A stretch of 64,000 nucleotides of DNA, taken from contig NZ_BBZB01000001.1 of the NCBI RefSeq assembly GCF_001269985.1, positions 1,116,001-1,180,000 of the forward strand, written 5' to 3'. Positions 40,315-48,051 of this stretch are shown piece after piece. The position numbers were made by a program, and so were the translations under genes. The number at the start of each line of letters is the position of its first letter. Position 1 is the stretch's first letter. The notes under the pieces were generated by a model that saw only the letters and a program-made list of their open reading frames with translations, was not told the DNA's origin and did not search any database. Source of the DNA: Pseudoalteromonas sp. '520P1 No. 423' (GTDB lineage: Bacteria > Pseudomonadota > Gammaproteobacteria > Enterobacterales > Alteromonadaceae).

Positions 40315-41175
40315 TTATATTCCTATCTTAGTTAAAAACCCGTAAATCTCTTTCAGCAAACGAGCATGTTGGAGTGAGGAGTCGTTATTACCAAATAGTT
40401 CTCTTTGTCGATAATCAAGTTTATGTGCTTTTCTATTGGCTTTTTTCCTATTGGAAACCTCGGATAAAACCCAGTTATTATCATGGGTATGATAAATATC
40501 TAGCACTGGGGCTATCACCTTAGCAATCGTATTGCTTAAACCTCTATTTAAAGTGGGATCAGGTAAAAAGCTACTTAGTAAAATGACCGCATCCACTTCT
40601 TCTTCTGGCTTAGTCGCCAAAAATTCAGATATCATGGCTGACGTTGAACCTTGGGCTATGATAATGATAAACCCAGGATGCTCTAAGGCTTGCTGATAAA
40701 TCGCTTTTATGCGGCTAGTAAGCAGTAATTTATATGTTGAAAGTTCGGCTTCAGATAATACAGGTAGATCTGGCGCATGAAATAAAGCTTCATTGGTGAG
40801 CGCTGTAGTGGTATTTAAAGGAATTTGATCGGGAACATTGAGTGCATACGATACCCAACCATAATCATTTAACTCTTTTCTAAGGTAATCTAAACCAAGT
40901 TGATTATTTGCAGGTGAACTCCAATCGGGAAATAACAATACAATCCCTTTAGCTTGGGCGGCAGTATGATCACGATACAAAGCACTAAACTCGCTATCGC
41001 CAGCGAGTATTTGTTTTATCTCGTCACCTTTTAAATAATGATATAAATCTTGCTGATAGATACTTTCAAGCGTCGGCGGTGCTTTTACATCAATATCTTC
41101 TGATTCAGCCGCCCAAGAAGTACAACTAATAAAAAATAAACTTAAAATGAAGATGTAAAAAGAAGTGCTTTTCAA
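40315..41175 (-). CDS. DUF3530 family exported alpha/beta-hydrolase-like protein
   Basis: 286 aa with a signal peptide cut after SWAA. The body follows DUF3530: GIVLLFPDWSSPANN, an LNVPD loop, then IIIIAQGSTSAMISEFLA, where the serine of QGSTS sits at the nucleophile-elbow position of alpha/beta hydrolases (the usual G-x-S-x-G is imperfect). A late FGNNDSSLQHARLLKEIYGFL. Whether it is catalytic is unknown. It is followed upstream on the same strand by the META-type lipoprotein with a 47-nt gap. Confidence 0.8.
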   Translation of the reverse strand: MKSTSFYIFILSLFFISCTSWAAESEDIDVKAPPTLESIYQQDLYHYLKGDEIKQILAGDSEFSALYRDHTAAQAKGIVLLFPDWSSPANNQLGLDYLRKELNDYGWVSYALNVPDQIPLNTTTALTNEALFHAPDLPVLSEAELSTYKLLLTSRIKAIYQQALEHPGFIIIIAQGSTSAMISEFLATKPEEEVDAVILLSSFLPDPTLNRGLSNTIAKVIAPVLDIYHTHDNNWVLSEVSNRKKANRKAHKLDYRQRELFGNNDSSLQHARLLKEIYGFLTKIGI

Positions 41176-41222
41176 AGTATTCCTAAATTTTATAATTTAA
41201 TATTTTATTATCGGCTTGTGAT

Positions 41223-41537
41223 TTAAAACCTTGAAGCTAATTTAGCAATCACATCGTTATTTTTATTATATAAAAATAAGCTATCACCTGATATTTTATA
41301 TGAGTTAACTTTTTCCAACATAGGCGCAATGCTGTTCTGTTGCTCCATGCCCTTAGTGCAAAATTTTTCGGTGGTATTTATTTGATTAAATCTAAGTATT
41401 TGCGGTGAGATGGTAAGCGGTGCATTCGATTTATATTCAGTATCTAACTGTAGCTGCTCTATCGTGTGACAGCCAGCAATAAATAAAAAGCATATAATAG
41501 CTAAAAAGTAACCGTGGTATTTATATATGCTTTTCAT
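41223..41537 (-). CDS. Short lipoprotein resembling the C-terminal half of META/HslJ
   Basis: 104 aa. The lipoprotein signal ends in IAGC (Cys23). The tail FCTKGMEQQNSIAPMLEKVN with YKISGDSLFLYNKNNDVIAKL follows the second half of the META domain (as in HslJ), but the first half with its GxN motifs is replaced by a short segment, so the domain would be about half length. It may be a real small protein or a truncated relative. Function unknown. Confidence 0.65.
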   Translation of the reverse strand: MKSIYKYHGYFLAIICFLFIAGCHTIEQLQLDTEYKSNAPLTISPQILRFNQINTTEKFCTKGMEQQNSIAPMLEKVNSYKISGDSLFLYNKNNDVIAKLASRF

Positions 41538-41568
41538 TTAATTCTCAATTACTTATATAACAGGTTAA

Positions 41569-42237
41569 TTAGAAAGGGCTCGGTGCATTGAACTCTAATA
41601 TTTCTTCCGTTACTGGATGTCGCACAGATAAAAACTCTGCATGTAGTTGTAATCTTGGCTCAGCTTTTAAAGCATCTTCGTGAGCATAAAGTCTATCACC
41701 TAAAATGACATGCCCTTGAGATAACATATGCACTCTTAATTGATGAGAACGACCCGTTATTGGCGTTAACGCAACACGAGTTACAGTATTGCCACAATCA
41801 AGGGTTTGAGTTGATAATACTTGCCAAAGGGTTTGTGATGGTTTGCCGCGTTCAAAATCGACCATTTGCTTTGGGCGATTTGGCCAATCACAAATTAAAG
41901 GTAAATCAACTAATCCAGATTCTGGTGCTAGTGCTCCCCAAACGCGTGCAATATAGCGCTTTTTCGTTTCTCTTTGCTGAAACTGGCGGCTGATATGTCT
42001 ATGAGCTGGTTTATTTAACGTCATACATAATATGCCTGAGGTCGCCATATCTAAACGGTGCACTATCGTTGCTGTAGGGAAAACACGTTGAACACGTTTT
42101 TCTAAAGAGTCTGCATGTTTAGGATCTTTTCCTGGAACAGTTAATAGTTCGCTTGGTTTGTTTAATACTACTAAGTCATCATCTTGGTAAATAATTTCAA
42201 GATACGGATCTGTTGGCGGATTGTAATTAAATAACAT
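41569..42237 (-). CDS. rluA: Dual-specificity tRNA/23S rRNA pseudouridine synthase RluA
   Basis: 222 aa. It makes pseudouridine at tRNA position 32 and 23S rRNA 746. No S4 domain, which separates RluA from RluC/RluD. The catalytic aspartate lies in HRLDMATSGIL; LNKPSELLTVPG opens the domain and GRSHQLRVHM closes the active site. It lies downstream of rapA on the same strand, the gene order known from enterobacteria. Confidence 0.95.
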   Translation of the reverse strand: MLFNYNPPTDPYLEIIYQDDDLVVLNKPSELLTVPGKDPKHADSLEKRVQRVFPTATIVHRLDMATSGILCMTLNKPAHRHISRQFQQRETKKRYIARVWGALAPESGLVDLPLICDWPNRPKQMVDFERGKPSQTLWQVLSTQTLDCGNTVTRVALTPITGRSHQLRVHMLSQGHVILGDRLYAHEDALKAEPRLQLHAEFLSVRHPVTEEILEFNAPSPF

Positions 42238-42264
42238 GCAAAGCTCGTACGTAATAGGAGGGAA

Positions 42265-42345
42265 GTAGTAAGTTAATGCAATATTAACTTACTACGGGAT
42301 CAACTTACTAATTAATTTAGTTGTACACGGATAATTTCCGTGTAC
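42265..42345. repeat. Consecutive hairpins between rapA and rluA
   Basis: A perfect 13-bp inverted repeat GTAGTAAGTTAAT/ATTAACTTACTAC (42265-42295, 5-nt loop), then CAACT...AGTTG, then a GTACACGGA/TCCGTGTAC hairpin (42323-42345) that begins 8 nt past the rapA stop. The last is a probable rapA terminator without a clear T tract; the first could attenuate or process the rluA transcript. Confidence 0.5.
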
Positions 42346-42352
42346 GCAGTGC

Positions 42353-45262
42353 TTAGTGTGTTACGACTATTAAGCGAATAGCATCTAATTTAAGTTGTGA
42401 TTTATCTATATATGCTTCTAAATCAATGGCTTGTTTTTTAAAGAAGTTAATTTCTTCATCACGAATATTAGGGTTGATTTTTTTCAATGCCGTTAATCGT
42501 TCGATTTCTTCTTTCATAGATACTTGCATTTTTGCAGTTGCTTGCTGTTTTAGTTCTGCTAACTGTATCTCTGCTTTACCAGTGGCATTGGTGATCAAAG
42601 GGTGTACTGCACTTTGTAAAGCACCCGCAAGTTTGCTTGCCGTTTGACGGCCCACAGCAGATAACTGTTGGTTAAATTGATCAAAACTAACATTACCAGC
42701 TAAATCATTGCCTGCTTTATCTAGTAATATACGAACAGGTGTCGGTGGTAAAAAACGACCCATTTGCAATGATTTTGGTGCGCTAGCTTCAGCGATGAAA
42801 ATCAATTCTACAAAATAATTACCGGCAGGCAGCTTTTTATTTTTTAATAGAGCAACAGAACTAGAACCAAAATCATCATTACAGATCATATCCATACAGC
42901 CTTGCACCATAGGGTGATCCCAGCTGATCAGGTTGAGATCTTCTTGTGCTAAAGCGGTATCTCTATCAAACGTCACTGTCATGCCATCATCTTTTAACAT
43001 CGGAAAAGACGTTGTTAGCATATGCTCAGTTGGTTTTAAGATAATAGAGTTTTCACCTTTATCTTCTTGGTTTACACCAAAGATATCGAATACTTTGATC
43101 ATAAAGATCGCAAGATCTGTTTCATCATCTTTTTCTTCAATGATTTTAACTAATTCTTTTGCGCGGCCTTGGCCACTTGAATGTAACTCTAATAATCGAT
43201 CTCTGCCTTGTTCCATTTTCTTTTTAAGTTGTAAGTTTTTACTTGCAGCTTGTTCAAGTAATGGGTCTAATTCATCTTCATCACAGTTATGAGCTGCAAT
43301 AAATTCTAATAGTTCTTCACTGAACTCTTTATACAGTAATTGGCCTGTTGTTGAAGTTTGCTCAAATGCATTTAAACCTTCGTGATACCAGCGGAATAAT
43401 ACTTCTTGTGCGGTATTTTCAAAGTAAGGTACATGAATTTTAACATCTTGAGTCTGACCTATACGGTCAAGTCGACCAATCCTTTGCTCTAACAAGTCAG
43501 GGTTTAAAGGTAAATCAAACAGTACAATGTTATGTGAGAATTGGAAGTTACGACCTTCAGAACCAATCTCAGAACATAATAATACTTGCGCAGCATCTCG
43601 GGCATCTTCAGAGAAGTAAACGGCAGCACGGTCACGCTCTAAAATACTCATTCCTTCATGGAAAACTGCCGCTTTAATTGCTTCGCGCGCTCTTAACTCT
43701 TGCTCTAAAGCCAGCGCAGTTTGTGCTTGGGCACAAATAACCAATACTTTTTCACGTTTAAGTTCTAATAACTTATCAACTAACCAGTTTACACGTGGGT
43801 CAAATTTGGTCCAGCTTGCATCGCTGCCTTCAAACTCTTGGAATATTTTTTCTGGGAAAAGTGCGCGTAATGCACTTTTTTCTGGCTTTTGTGCGCCGCC
43901 CATATTACCCATAACTGACATAGCAGTTGAATATTGCTTTGGCATAGTAACTGGATAAGGATGTAAAGTACGTCCAGGGAATCCTTCAATGCCGCTACGG
44001 CTGTTCCTAAATAATATGCGTCCTGTGCCATGGCGATCTAACAGCATATTTAAAATTTCACTACGTGCTGATTTTTTATCAGTCTCATTGGTATTTTCAG
44101 CTTCACTTAATAAAGCTTTGATATTCGTTTCTTTTAACATTGATACTAATGTAGACTTTGAATCATTAGATAATGCTGAATCAGTTAATAATTCATTTGC
44201 GGCATCGGCAACTTCGGTATAGTGACTTTCTTCTTCTACAAATTTTTCATAATCATAAAAACGGCTCGGATCTAGCAGTTTTAATCTGGCAAAGTGACTT
44301 TCATGACCAAGTTGATCAGGTGTTGCTGTTAATAATATTAAACCATTAATATCTTGGCTTAACTCTTCAATGCGCTTGTATTCAGTACTGGGTCTGTTTT
44401 TATCCCAAATAAGGTGATGGGCTTCATCAACAATCATTAAATCCCAGTCAGCTAAAGCTGCCTGTTCAAACCAGCGTTTTTTCTTAGTTAAAAACTCTAA
44501 GCTAGTTAAGATCAGTTGTTCAGTTTCAAATGGATTTGGTGAATCTGCATAGGCTTCAGTACAACGTTCATCATCAAAAATAGAAAATTTAAGATTAAAA
44601 CGGCGAAGCATTTCAACTAACCACTGATGTTGTAGGTTTTCTGGCACAACAATTAATACACGTGAGGCTAAACCGCTGATAATTTGTTGATGTAAAATCA
44701 TGCCAGCTTCAATGGTTTTACCTAAGCCAACTTCATCAGACAGTAATACACGTGGTGCAAATCGTTTACCAACTTCTTCAGCTATATATAATTGATGCGG
44801 GATCAAGCTTGCGCGAGGTCCAATTAAGCCCTTTAATTCAGATTGTTGGCTTTGGAATTGATACTGCCAAGTATTGTATCTAAGCGTGTATCTATCAAAA
44901 CGGTCAACCTGCCCGGCAAATAATCTGTCTTGTGGTTTATTAAACTTAATAAAGTGATCTAAAAATGTTTCTTTAAGTTCTGCTTTTTCATCATTATCAC
45001 AACGTGTGCCGTGATAAGTTAAAATACCATTATTATCAGTGACAGATTCAACTGTTAATTCCCATTCTTCAGTAGAGCGGATTTTATCCCCAAGATTAAA
45101 AGCAACACGTGTTATGGGTGCTTCTTGCATTGAATAAACGCGGCTATCGCCTGTTGCTGGAAACAATATAGAAAGATGACGCCCTTCAACGGCGACTATC
45201 GTTCCAAGTCCCAAGTCTGATTCTGTATCACTTATCCAACGCTGACCTAAGGAAAAATTCAT
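42353..45262 (-). CDS. rapA: RNA polymerase-associated ATPase RapA
   Basis: 969 aa, E. coli length 968. A Swi2/Snf2-type translocase that recycles RNA polymerase after transcription. N-terminal Tudor-like domains (MNFSLGQRWISDTESDLGLG), helicase lobe with Walker A DEVGLGKTIEAG (about 176) and DEAH box in MIVDEAHHL, second lobe with LLCSEIGSEGRNFQF and QRIGRLDRIGQ, and a family-specific C-terminal part. Divergent from the PIN-PhoH gene across 166 bp. Confidence 0.96.
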   Translation of the reverse strand: MNFSLGQRWISDTESDLGLGTIVAVEGRHLSILFPATGDSRVYSMQEAPITRVAFNLGDKIRSTEEWELTVESVTDNNGILTYHGTRCDNDEKAELKETFLDHFIKFNKPQDRLFAGQVDRFDRYTLRYNTWQYQFQSQQSELKGLIGPRASLIPHQLYIAEEVGKRFAPRVLLSDEVGLGKTIEAGMILHQQIISGLASRVLIVVPENLQHQWLVEMLRRFNLKFSIFDDERCTEAYADSPNPFETEQLILTSLEFLTKKKRWFEQAALADWDLMIVDEAHHLIWDKNRPSTEYKRIEELSQDINGLILLTATPDQLGHESHFARLKLLDPSRFYDYEKFVEEESHYTEVADAANELLTDSALSNDSKSTLVSMLKETNIKALLSEAENTNETDKKSARSEILNMLLDRHGTGRILFRNSRSGIEGFPGRTLHPYPVTMPKQYSTAMSVMGNMGGAQKPEKSALRALFPEKIFQEFEGSDASWTKFDPRVNWLVDKLLELKREKVLVICAQAQTALALEQELRAREAIKAAVFHEGMSILERDRAAVYFSEDARDAAQVLLCSEIGSEGRNFQFSHNIVLFDLPLNPDLLEQRIGRLDRIGQTQDVKIHVPYFENTAQEVLFRWYHEGLNAFEQTSTTGQLLYKEFSEELLEFIAAHNCDEDELDPLLEQAASKNLQLKKKMEQGRDRLLELHSSGQGRAKELVKIIEEKDDETDLAIFMIKVFDIFGVNQEDKGENSIILKPTEHMLTTSFPMLKDDGMTVTFDRDTALAQEDLNLISWDHPMVQGCMDMICNDDFGSSSVALLKNKKLPAGNYFVELIFIAEASAPKSLQMGRFLPPTPVRILLDKAGNDLAGNVSFDQFNQQLSAVGRQTASKLAGALQSAVHPLITNATGKAEIQLAELKQQATAKMQVSMKEEIERLTALKKINPNIRDEEINFFKKQAIDLEAYIDKSQLKLDAIRLIVVTH

Positions 45263-45428
45263 TTATCTACTCTAATCCTACATAAAAAAGGGCGGCTATG
45301 TTAACTGCAATCGCACTGAGTTTCACTAAAAAAAAACAATTTACTGTCATAAAAAAGTAACTCATTAAAAATAGACTAAACTTTAGAGGAAAGCATAAAA
45401 ATTATAGCGCAAAAAAAGGAAATCATTT

Positions 45429-46826
45429 ATGGGAAAAAATTTATCACTTGATCATAAAATGTATGTACTTGATACCAATGTTTTGCTACATGAACCGCTC
45501 GCTTTTTTATCCTTCCAAGAGCATGACGTCATTATTCCAATGACAGTTTTAGAAGAATTAGATCATATAAAAGATAGAAAAAAAGACGTAAGCAGAGATG
45601 CCCGTGTCGCGATCCGTGCATTAGATGATGTATTAAGAGATGCAACCCCAGAACAAATGCTAGCGGGTGTTGATTTACCTAAAGTCAGCAATGATGACGA
45701 TCAGCGTGCAGGTAAGCTAACCATAGTAAATGATCACTTATATGAAGATACCGTATCTGGGCTACCCGGTAATGAAAATGACCATCGCATTATTAATTGT
45801 GCTGTGTATCTGCAGGGTAAATATCAAAATGAAAAAGTTGTATTAGTAACCAAAGATATTAATATGCGATTAAAAGCCAAGGGAGCGGGGCTTGAGTATG
45901 TTGAAGATTATCGAACAGATCAGCTTATAGATGATATTAGTTTACTGAGTTCTGGTTATAAACGCTTAGATGGCGACTTTTGGCAACAAGTTAAAGAGTG
46001 TGAAAGTGAGCAAGTCGGCAGAGAAACATATCATACAATTCCACGCGCTTTAGTTGATGATGTTTTTATCAATGAGTATTTATTAGATGAAACAGGGCAC
46101 TTTGCTGCCAGAGTTGAAAGCTTTGATAATGAACATATTAAACTATTAGATTTAGGTGTTGAGCGATTAATGTCGCGCATGGCATGGGGAATACGCGCTA
46201 AAAATGTATATCAGTCTATGGCATTACAAGCGTTACTTGACCCAGATATAGAGTTGGTTATTTTAACTGGTCCAGCAGGTTGCGGTAAAACATTGTTAGC
46301 ATTGGCTAGTGCTTTAGAGTTAGTAATAGAGCAAGGTATGTACGATAAAGTCATCGTTACCAGAAATACGCCTGAAATCGCAGAGTCAATTGGTTTTTTA
46401 CCAGGAACAGAAGAGGAGAAAATGGCTCCTTGGCTAGCTGCGATCACTGATTCATTAGAGGTATTACATAAAGGAGATGAAAACCCTGTTTCAAGCCGTA
46501 ATTACATTATGGAAAAAGCGAATATTCAGTTTAAGTCAATTAATTTTATGCGTGGTCGCAGTATTCAAAATGCGATTGTGATTTTAGATGAAAGTCAAAA
46601 TTTAACAGCGTCACAACTTAAAACGATTATTACCCGCTGTGGTGAAGGCACCAAACTAATTTGTTCCGGTAATTTAGCACAAATAGATAGTAATTATTTA
46701 ACTGCAGTGACCTCAGGTTTAACTTATTTAGTTGAGCGATTTAAAAACTTTGAAGGGAGTGCAACGGTTAATCTTAATGGCGTTGTGAGGAGTCGTTTAG
46801 CTTCATTTGCAGAAGAAAATCTTTGA
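45429..46826 (+). CDS. PIN-PhoH fusion ATPase (PhoH2/YlaK type)
   Basis: 465 aa. An N-terminal PIN ribonuclease-like domain (VLDTNVLLHEPLAF with the first acidic residue, LEELDHIKD, NDHRIINCAVYLQ with later acids, and VTKDINMRLKA) joins a C-terminal PhoH P-loop ATPase (Walker A TGPAGCGKTLLALA, about 279; Walker B IVILDESQNLT). PhoH2 proteins in other bacteria unwind and cleave RNA; here the role is inferred. No antitoxin-like ORF precedes it. It ends in a strong terminator that abuts a MITE-like repeat. Confidence 0.9.
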   Translation: MGKNLSLDHKMYVLDTNVLLHEPLAFLSFQEHDVIIPMTVLEELDHIKDRKKDVSRDARVAIRALDDVLRDATPEQMLAGVDLPKVSNDDDQRAGKLTIVNDHLYEDTVSGLPGNENDHRIINCAVYLQGKYQNEKVVLVTKDINMRLKAKGAGLEYVEDYRTDQLIDDISLLSSGYKRLDGDFWQQVKECESEQVGRETYHTIPRALVDDVFINEYLLDETGHFAARVESFDNEHIKLLDLGVERLMSRMAWGIRAKNVYQSMALQALLDPDIELVILTGPAGCGKTLLALASALELVIEQGMYDKVIVTRNTPEIAESIGFLPGTEEEKMAPWLAAITDSLEVLHKGDENPVSSRNYIMEKANIQFKSINFMRGRSIQNAIVILDESQNLTASQLKTIITRCGEGTKLICSGNLAQIDSNYLTAVTSGLTYLVERFKNFEGSATVNLNGVVRSRLASFAEENL

Positions 46827-46845
46827 TTTAAACATGTAATCTTTT

Positions 46846-46875
46846 AAAACACGCTTACTTATGTAAGCGTGTTTT
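46846..46875 (+). terminator. Terminator after the PIN-PhoH gene
   Basis: AAAACACGCTTAC/GTAAGCGTGTTTT, a perfect 13-bp stem with loop TTAT. The MITE-like repeat starts at the next base. Confidence 0.85.
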
Positions 46876-47139
46876 ATACCCAAACCACTTCAATATGTAG
46901 AATTCAGTTGGAGTTAGAAGCGCTTTAAGCAAGACATTGATTGCAAAGAATGGTGTTCCCTTTTTTAAAATCAATAACGCAGCATAAAGCGATTCTAAAC
47001 CAATCCTACGGGGACTGCAGAGCAGTTCATGCTCGTTGTTCCATCTTCTTTTAAGGGAGTTACAATTAATACAAAGATGCGCCTAGAGCATGAATTGCTT
47101 AGAAGTATTGAAACTTACATATTGAAGAGGCTTGGGTAT
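46876..47139. mobile_element. MITE-like non-coding element, 264 bp
   Basis: Terminal inverted repeats of 24 bp: 46876-46899 (ATACCCAAACCACTTCAATA...) and 47116-47139 (...ATTGAAGAGGCTTGGGTAT), matching at 22 of 24 positions. The interior holds no ORF of note. The ends TACCCAAACCACTTCAA resemble repeats I know to be common in marine gammaproteobacteria (Pseudoalteromonas, Vibrio, Shewanella). A short TA-type target duplication is possible but not clear. No transposase for it lies in the window. Confidence 0.7.
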
Positions 47140-47265
47140 TATAACGCAAGCTTGTTTTGCCACTTGTTTAAAAGTTTGTCATAGCGGTCATCTGACATGA
47201 CGAGATCTCTCGCTGTGATAAATTTTTTGTACGATACTGTCGTTTTTTTGAAAATTAAAAGCGTA

Positions 47266-47586
47266 ATGCAGCGAGGGCGATTAAAACGAACAAAATCCAG
47301 AGCATTGTTGGAACGATTAAGAGATTATCAAGATGATGTCTTACGCTTTCTGACGAGCGCTGCAGTCCCATTTACCAATAATCAAGGAGAGAATGATATT
47401 AGGATGACAAAAGTTCATCAAAAAATATCAGTATATTTTAGAAGTATGCAAGGCGCAGAGATGTTCTGTTTGATCAGAAGTTATTTATCGACTTGCAGAA
47501 AACAATATGTATCTGCAAGCCTATCTCTTGAATTGCTATTCAAAAATCAGCTTCCAGATGTATTTATTGAAGATAAGGCTCAATAG
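47266..47586 (+). pseudogene. IS66-family transposase, C-terminal remnant
   Basis: Only the last 106 codons of an IS66 TnpC-like transposase remain: RLKRTKSRALLERLRDY, then the catalytic-glutamate region FTNNQGENDIRMTKVHQKIS (family: NNQAERDLRM; here E is followed by N rather than R), and RSMQGAEMFCLIRSYLSTCRKQ. The frame can be read from ATG 47197, but the first 23 codons are not IS66-like. The N-terminal two thirds, TnpA, TnpB and the inverted repeats are missing. Its 3' end overlaps the convergent DUF4124 gene by 23 nt. Confidence 0.85.
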
Positions 47587-47815
47587 TTACGTCAATTTTT
47601 ACATAACTAACCATATTTTTAACGCTACTACCGTAACTTGTATGAGAGTTATGCCTTAATACGGGTGGAGGAGTTAAGTCTATTTCTTCAGATTCATTAC
47701 CACAGGGGCTTTCGCTAAACATGATAGTGCCATTTACCACACACTTATAAATTGCAGCATCACAGGCATTGCTTGAAAGCAAAATGGCAAAGAAAATAAA
47801 GGGTTTTATTTTCAT
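47564..47815 (-). CDS. DUF4124 domain secreted protein
   Basis: 83 aa from the ATG at 47815 (a TTG two codons upstream is less likely). Signal peptide KPFIFFAILLSSNACDA, then the DUF4124 core IYKCVVNGTIMFSESPCGNES, where the two cysteines are typically disulfide-linked. Family members occur widely in gammaproteobacterial periplasms; function unknown. It is short at the C-terminus compared with many relatives, and its last codons overlap the IS66 remnant, so the native 3' end may have been replaced by the insertion. Confidence 0.7.
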   Translation of the reverse strand: MKIKPFIFFAILLSSNACDAAIYKCVVNGTIMFSESPCGNESEEIDLTPPPVLRHNSHTSYGSSVKNMVSYVKIDVTIEPYLQ

Positions 47816-47867
47816 AGGCAATTCAAGACCTGTTTAGCAAAGACCGTAAATAAAAGCTTAGCATATA

Positions 47868-47904
47868 GATCTGCTTCGCATTTTTATTAAGGCCACTTTG
47901 TGGC
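47868..47904 (+). repeat. Stop-codon-adjacent double-hairpin repeat, copy 2 (isolated)
   Basis: GATCTGCTTCGCA, TTTTTATTAAG, GCCACTTTGTGGC: the same two hairpins as after ampE and glyA. This copy lies upstream of the DUF4124 gene, not after a stop codon, so the gene it once followed may be lost. Confidence 0.75.
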
Positions 47905-48013
47905 AGTTATTTTTTAAGTGAATTTTTGAGATGTTTGTATATACGGGTAATAAATGAAGAATGTTATAAAAATAAGGCGGATCTTCTAGATAACCCGCCT
48001 CTACTTTATATTT

Positions 48014-48050
48014 GCCACGTAGTGCCAAAACAGAACTGCGCAGCAGTAAT
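48014..48050 (-). repeat. Stop-codon-adjacent double-hairpin repeat, copy 3
   Basis: On the minus strand it begins 2 nt after the ettA stop: ATTACTGCTGCGCAG, TTCTGTTTT, GGCACTACGTGGC. It is in the same orientation relative to the gene as the other copies. Confidence 0.7.
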
Positions 48051-48051
48051 G

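Noticed and set aside
42933..43292. 119-codon plus-strand frame inside rapA
   Set aside because: Antisense to an intact, motif-complete RapA; serine-rich composition is typical of shadow frames.
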